Positions 6,046 to 9,064 of a DNA stretch of 9,064 bases are shown here, piece by piece. Each line of letters begins with the position of its first letter. Position 1 is the first letter of the stretch. Made by a program: the position numbers and the translations under genes. Source of the DNA: Acidobacteriota bacterium (GTDB lineage Bacteria; Acidobacteriota; Blastocatellia; RBC074); assembly GCA_017991275.1 (NCBI GenBank), contig JAGNMH010000164.1, forward strand, positions 1 through 9,064. The letters are read 5' to 3'. The notes under the pieces were generated by a model. That model was not told where the DNA came from. It saw only the letters and a program-made list of their open reading frames with translations, and ran no database searches.

Positions 6046-7905
6046 ATGAGACGAATTGTGATTTCAATGCTGCTCGCAGCCGGTTTTGCTTTGACGGCTT
6101 TCGGCCAAAATTCTCAGAAGCCTGTTCAAACAGACCAGTTCTTTCCTATCGAACAGGTTAAACCGGGAATGCGAGCCATCGGTTACACGGTCATCAGCGG
6201 CAAGGAGCCGAAAAAGTTCGAGCTTGAAATCCTGGGAGTATTGACCAGCTTCCCAAATGCCGGGCAAAACGCTGTGCTCTCCAAGCTGTTGGGCGACGAG
6301 CTTTATCACACGGGCGTCTTTCAGGGCATGAGCGGTTCGCCGGTTTATATTGATGGAAAATTGCTGGGCGCAGTCTCTTTCGGTTACCAATTCTCAAAAG
6401 ACCCAATCGCCGGAATCACACCGATCAAAGAAATGATCGAAGTCTTTGAACAGCACCGCCCTGACAAAACCGGTGACAAAAAAACCGATCAGCCTCGGTC
6501 TGTTTCTTTTTCGGAAATTTCCTTCAACAACGATTCGCGGGAATTCAAAGAATTTGTCGAAGGCCTGAACGGCAAATCCGGCGCAGGCGCTCAAGCCGTT
6601 GCTGCCCCCGGCAACGCTGCGGTTTTGATGCCGATTGCAACTCCGCTGGCAATGACAGGCGTTCCGCCGGAAGTCATATCCCGATTCGCTCCGTTGTTCC
6701 AGTCGTGGGGCTTTACCCCAGTCGCTGGAGTCTCTGGCGGGGCGGCGATCACTCAACTGAAAAAAGCCAACGCGGAAACGCTCAAACCCGGTTCGACGAT
6801 CATCGTTCCGCTGGTTCGCGGAGATTATTCAGTCGCTGCGGCTGGAACGGTGACGTACCGCGACGGCAACCGGATTTACGCTTTCGGCCACCCGTTTCTG
6901 TCGCTTGGAGTTTCAGACTTCCCAATGCACGAGGGTGAAGTTGTGACGGTTATGTCCAGTCAGGCGACTTCGTTCAAAATCAGCTTCCCAACCGAAATGG
7001 TAGGCACGATCAGCGGCGACCGTTCGACGGGAATTTACGGCGAGCTTGGCGCAACGCCAAAAATGATCCCCGTCACCATCAATGTGAAAACCAGTTTGGG
7101 CAAACAGCAGACGTACAATTTTGATGTTGTCTCTGACCGCTTTTTAACTCCGATCCTGATGCAGATGACGTTTTTATCGGCCATCACCTCGACTGAGCGA
7201 GCGATCGGCGATTCAACACTGCAAATCAGCAGCAGCATCAAATTGCAGGATCAGCCGGACATTAACCTTGAAAACCGTCTTTCGGTTTCGATCAATTCTC
7301 CGCTGGCGGCTGCCTTTGCCGTGTCCAAACCGATCAGCGCTTTGCTCAACAGCGGCTTCGGAGATTTGCGACTGGAAAAGATCAGCTTCGACATCACATC
7401 GAGCGATGCCCGCAACACAGGCCAGCTTGATCGGTTGTGGGTCAACCGCACCGAAGTCAGCCCGGGTGAAAAGATCGAAATTCATGCTTTTGCCAGGACG
7501 GAAAGCGGCAGCGAATACGTCGAACGCATCCCGGTGGAAATTCCGGCGGATGCGCCGCTGGGCCAATTGCAGATCGTAGTTGGCGACGGGGCTTCGATTC
7601 AGGCCATGGAACCGCGCACAGGCATTTCGCCGAAATCGCTGAATCAGCTTGTCCGCGAACTGAACAAGATTCGTAAAGCCGACCGGCTTTACGTCAAACT
7701 GACTCGCGGCGAATCCGGCGCTATCATCAACAACGAAGAGCTGCCCAGCCTGCCGCCTTCAGTGCTGGCGACGCTCGGCTCCGACAGAACCGCGGGCGGT
7801 TACGTCAAGACAGGTTCGGCAACAGTGTTTGAAAAAGAACTGCCTGCGGCAGAATTCGTCATTTCAGGACAGCGGACGCTGACCGTCAACGTCGTCAACC
7901 GATAA
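6046..7905 (+). CDS. SpoIVB peptidase S55-like secreted protein with permuted block order
   Basis: The 619-residue protein opens with a signal peptide (MRRIVISMLLAAGFALTAFG, 1-20), so it acts in the envelope or outside. Residues 58-125 hold KFELEILGVL, then GVFQGMSGSPVYIDGKLLGA (90-109) and DPIAGITPIKEM, matching the Ser-nucleophile block of SpoIVB family S55 peptidases; Ser96 would be the nucleophile. Residues 267-330 hold GTVTYRDGNRIYAFGHPF and later GIYGELG, matching the block with the family's catalytic His; here His282. In Bacillus SpoIVB the His block comes first and the Ser block last, so the order is reversed. The third triad residue (Asp) is not obvious at the position I remember. 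After about 470 comes a beta-rich C-terminal region (VSPGEKIEIHAFA) possibly of Ig-like fold. There is no evidence of sporulation; the target is unknown, and proteolysis is predicted but unproven. Confidence 0.85.
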   Translation: MRRIVISMLLAAGFALTAFGQNSQKPVQTDQFFPIEQVKPGMRAIGYTVISGKEPKKFELEILGVLTSFPNAGQNAVLSKLLGDELYHTGVFQGMSGSPVYIDGKLLGAVSFGYQFSKDPIAGITPIKEMIEVFEQHRPDKTGDKKTDQPRSVSFSEISFNNDSREFKEFVEGLNGKSGAGAQAVAAPGNAAVLMPIATPLAMTGVPPEVISRFAPLFQSWGFTPVAGVSGGAAITQLKKANAETLKPGSTIIVPLVRGDYSVAAAGTVTYRDGNRIYAFGHPFLSLGVSDFPMHEGEVVTVMSSQATSFKISFPTEMVGTISGDRSTGIYGELGATPKMIPVTINVKTSLGKQQTYNFDVVSDRFLTPILMQMTFLSAITSTERAIGDSTLQISSSIKLQDQPDINLENRLSVSINSPLAAAFAVSKPISALLNSGFGDLRLEKISFDITSSDARNTGQLDRLWVNRTEVSPGEKIEIHAFARTESGSEYVERIPVEIPADAPLGQLQIVVGDGASIQAMEPRTGISPKSLNQLVRELNKIRKADRLYVKLTRGESGAIINNEELPSLPPSVLATLGSDRTAGGYVKTGSATVFEKELPAAEFVISGQRTLTVNVVNR

Positions 7906-7908
7906 CGA

Positions 7909-8000
7909 CGATACAGTACCGGGAGCGGTAGCGACCGGGTGGCATCGTGATGTACTAACTCAGAAAGCACCCGGTCGCTACCGCTCCCGGTACTGTATCG
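7909..8000. repeat. Long paired palindrome (33-bp arms) between the S55-like and propeller genes
   Basis: Arms 7909-7941 and 7968-8000 are perfectly complementary over 33 bp with a 26-nt loop. Each arm carries an inner hairpin TACCG-GGAG-CGGTA (left copy 7917-7930) and a direct repeat of ACCGGG. The element begins 3 bp after the S55-like stop and ends 21 bp before the next start. It resembles a pair of mirrored REP units and could act as a transcript terminator or 3'-end stabiliser. No T-tract follows the stem. There is no target-site duplication that I can see and no room for a transposase. Confidence 0.9.
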
Positions 8001-8021
8001 GCTCTCAGGACTCAAATCAGA

Positions 8022-9064
8022 ATGCGAAAAACACTTCTAGCTCTTATTTCTCTTTTCATCATTTCAACTTTCATCTTCACGGCTTCGGCCAGCGGCCCGG
8101 TTTTCTGGCGAGTCAACACTCGCGCCGAAGTCGAAAAAGGCGATGCCGTCGGAGTTTCAATCGCCGACAACGGCACGATTACGCTGGCTCCGGCTTTGGC
8201 TGAAGTTTTTGACACCAAGCAGGCTTACGTCTGGTCGGCGGCGGCGGACAACGCGGGCAACGTTTATCTGGGAACAGGTCACGAAGGTCGCGTTTTCAAG
8301 GTAGACGCCGCCGGCAAAGGCTCGCTGCTTTATAAGACTTCCGAGCTGGACGTGATGGCGTTGGCGGTTGACGGCGCGGGGAATGTTTATGCTGGAACTT
8401 CGCCTGACGGAAAGATTTATCGCATCACGCCCGGCGGCGAAGCCAAGGTCTTCTTTGAGCCGAAAGCGAAATATATCTGGTCATTGGCTTTCGACGCGCA
8501 AGGCCGTTTGCTGGCCGGAACCGGCGACAAAGGAATCATCTACCGAGTAAACCCTGATGGCACAGGAGCCGCACTGGTCAACACGACTCAGACGAACATC
8601 ACTGCCCTGAAAATTGACGCCGTCGGAAACATCATTGCCGGAACCGATCCGGGCGGACTGGTTTTGAGAATTTCTCCCCAGGGCAAAGCGTTCACTTTGT
8701 TCGACTCATCGCAGCGCGAAATTCGTGACCTGGCAATTGGTCGCAACGGAGAAGTTTATGCGCTGGCGCTGTCGGATGCGGCAGGCGGCGGAGCTTCCAA
8801 TACTTCATCGGCTTCCGGCGTGACGCCTCCTCAAGTAATTGATGATGGCGGTGGCACCGGTGTTTCAATCACGATCAGTGATGTTCAGGTTTTGGATTCC
8901 GGCGCTTCGACAAGCAGTTCGCTCCCCTCTTCAAGCAGCGCCAGCGCCACAACGAAAAGCGCGCTTTACCGGCTGGACGCCAACGGCGCAGCCGATACGA
9001 TATGGGATTCAAAAGAAGCCACTGCATTTGCCGTCGCGCTTGATGCCAATGGCCGGGCCATGAT
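8022..9064 (+). CDS. Secreted beta-propeller-like repeat protein, N-terminal part (runs off right edge)
   Basis: The frame is open for 347 codons from the ATG at 8022 to the window end. It begins with a signal peptide (MRKTLLALISLFIISTFIFT plus ASA, 1-23), so the product is exported. From about 68 to 250 it consists of about 40-45-residue repeats of the form W/A-L-A-D-x-x-G-N-V-Y-A-G-T then D-G-x-I/V-Y-R-I-x-P-x-G; examples are DGAGNVYAGTSPDGKIYRIT (117-136) and DAQGRLLAGTGDKGIIYRVN (158-177). These are blades of an NHL/WD40-like propeller; the exact subfamily is uncertain. The regular pattern is broken at 252-312 by a Gly/Ser-rich insertion, after which blade sequence resumes (SALYRLDANG). 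Propellers of this kind usually bind proteins or ligands; no catalytic residues are seen. The start has no strong Shine-Dalgarno but is the only one giving an intact signal peptide. Same direction as the S55-like gene; co-transcription is uncertain because of the hairpin between them. Confidence 0.85.
   Translation, partial: MRKTLLALISLFIISTFIFTASASGPVFWRVNTRAEVEKGDAVGVSIADNGTITLAPALAEVFDTKQAYVWSAAADNAGNVYLGTGHEGRVFKVDAAGKGSLLYKTSELDVMALAVDGAGNVYAGTSPDGKIYRITPGGEAKVFFEPKAKYIWSLAFDAQGRLLAGTGDKGIIYRVNPDGTGAALVNTTQTNITALKIDAVGNIIAGTDPGGLVLRISPQGKAFTLFDSSQREIRDLAIGRNGEVYALALSDAAGGGASNTSSASGVTPPQVIDDGGGTGVSITISDVQVLDSGASTSSSLPSSSSASATTKSALYRLDANGAADTIWDSKEATAFAVALDANGRAM

Noticed and set aside
7909..8000. 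CRISPR repeat or tRNA-like structure
   Set aside because: There are only two arms, inverted rather than direct, with no spacer series and no cloverleaf or CCA end.

Overview
The window looks like chromosomal DNA from a Gram-negative bacterium of the Acidobacteriota / Planctomycetota / Verrucomicrobiota type, most likely Acidobacteriota. The basis is family content only: a DUF1549/DUF1553 protein next to a Tat-exported DUF1501 protein is a hallmark pair of these phyla, and the exported S55-like protein and long paired palindromes fit the same picture. There is no rRNA or other marker to settle the phylum. Base composition is balanced to moderately GC, with no block that stands out as foreign. 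I see no tRNA, rRNA, CRISPR array, insertion sequence or integrase.

Layout. (1) Positions 1-216, minus: N-terminal part of a short-chain dehydrogenase (SDR), running off the left edge. (2) 221-541, minus: a coding-looking frame ending 4 nt before the SDR start but with no usable start codon, probably a 5'-truncated or frameshifted gene. (3) 570-2054, plus: a complete double-domain sugar ABC transporter ATPase (RbsA/MglA/RhaT type) with no permease or binding-protein gene in the window. (4) 2063-2139: a long inverted repeat between convergent genes. (5) 5761-2158, minus: a two-gene operon, DUF1549/DUF1553 protein first and DUF1501 protein second, both with export signals. (6) 5762-6045: a divergent intergenic region with a small palindrome. 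(7) 6046-7905, plus: an exported SpoIVB/S55-like protein whose conserved blocks are in the reverse order to Bacillus SpoIVB. (8) 7909-8000: a 33-bp perfect inverted repeat. (9) 8022 to the right edge, plus: an exported beta-propeller-like protein, cut by the window end, with a Ser/Gly-rich insertion inside one blade.

How they may work together. The DUF1549 and DUF1501 proteins are very probably co-expressed and both act outside the cytoplasm; their biochemical role is not established. The S55-like protein and the propeller protein are co-directional, both carry Sec-type signal peptides, and could form an envelope pair, but the palindrome between them could equally separate their transcripts. 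The ABC ATPase must work with membrane partners encoded elsewhere, or be a leftover of a dismantled operon.

The points most worth a second look are the permuted order of the S55 blocks, the two paired-palindrome elements (each arm itself a small hairpin, like a paired REP/BIME), the in-blade insertion in the propeller, and the startless frame upstream of the SDR.
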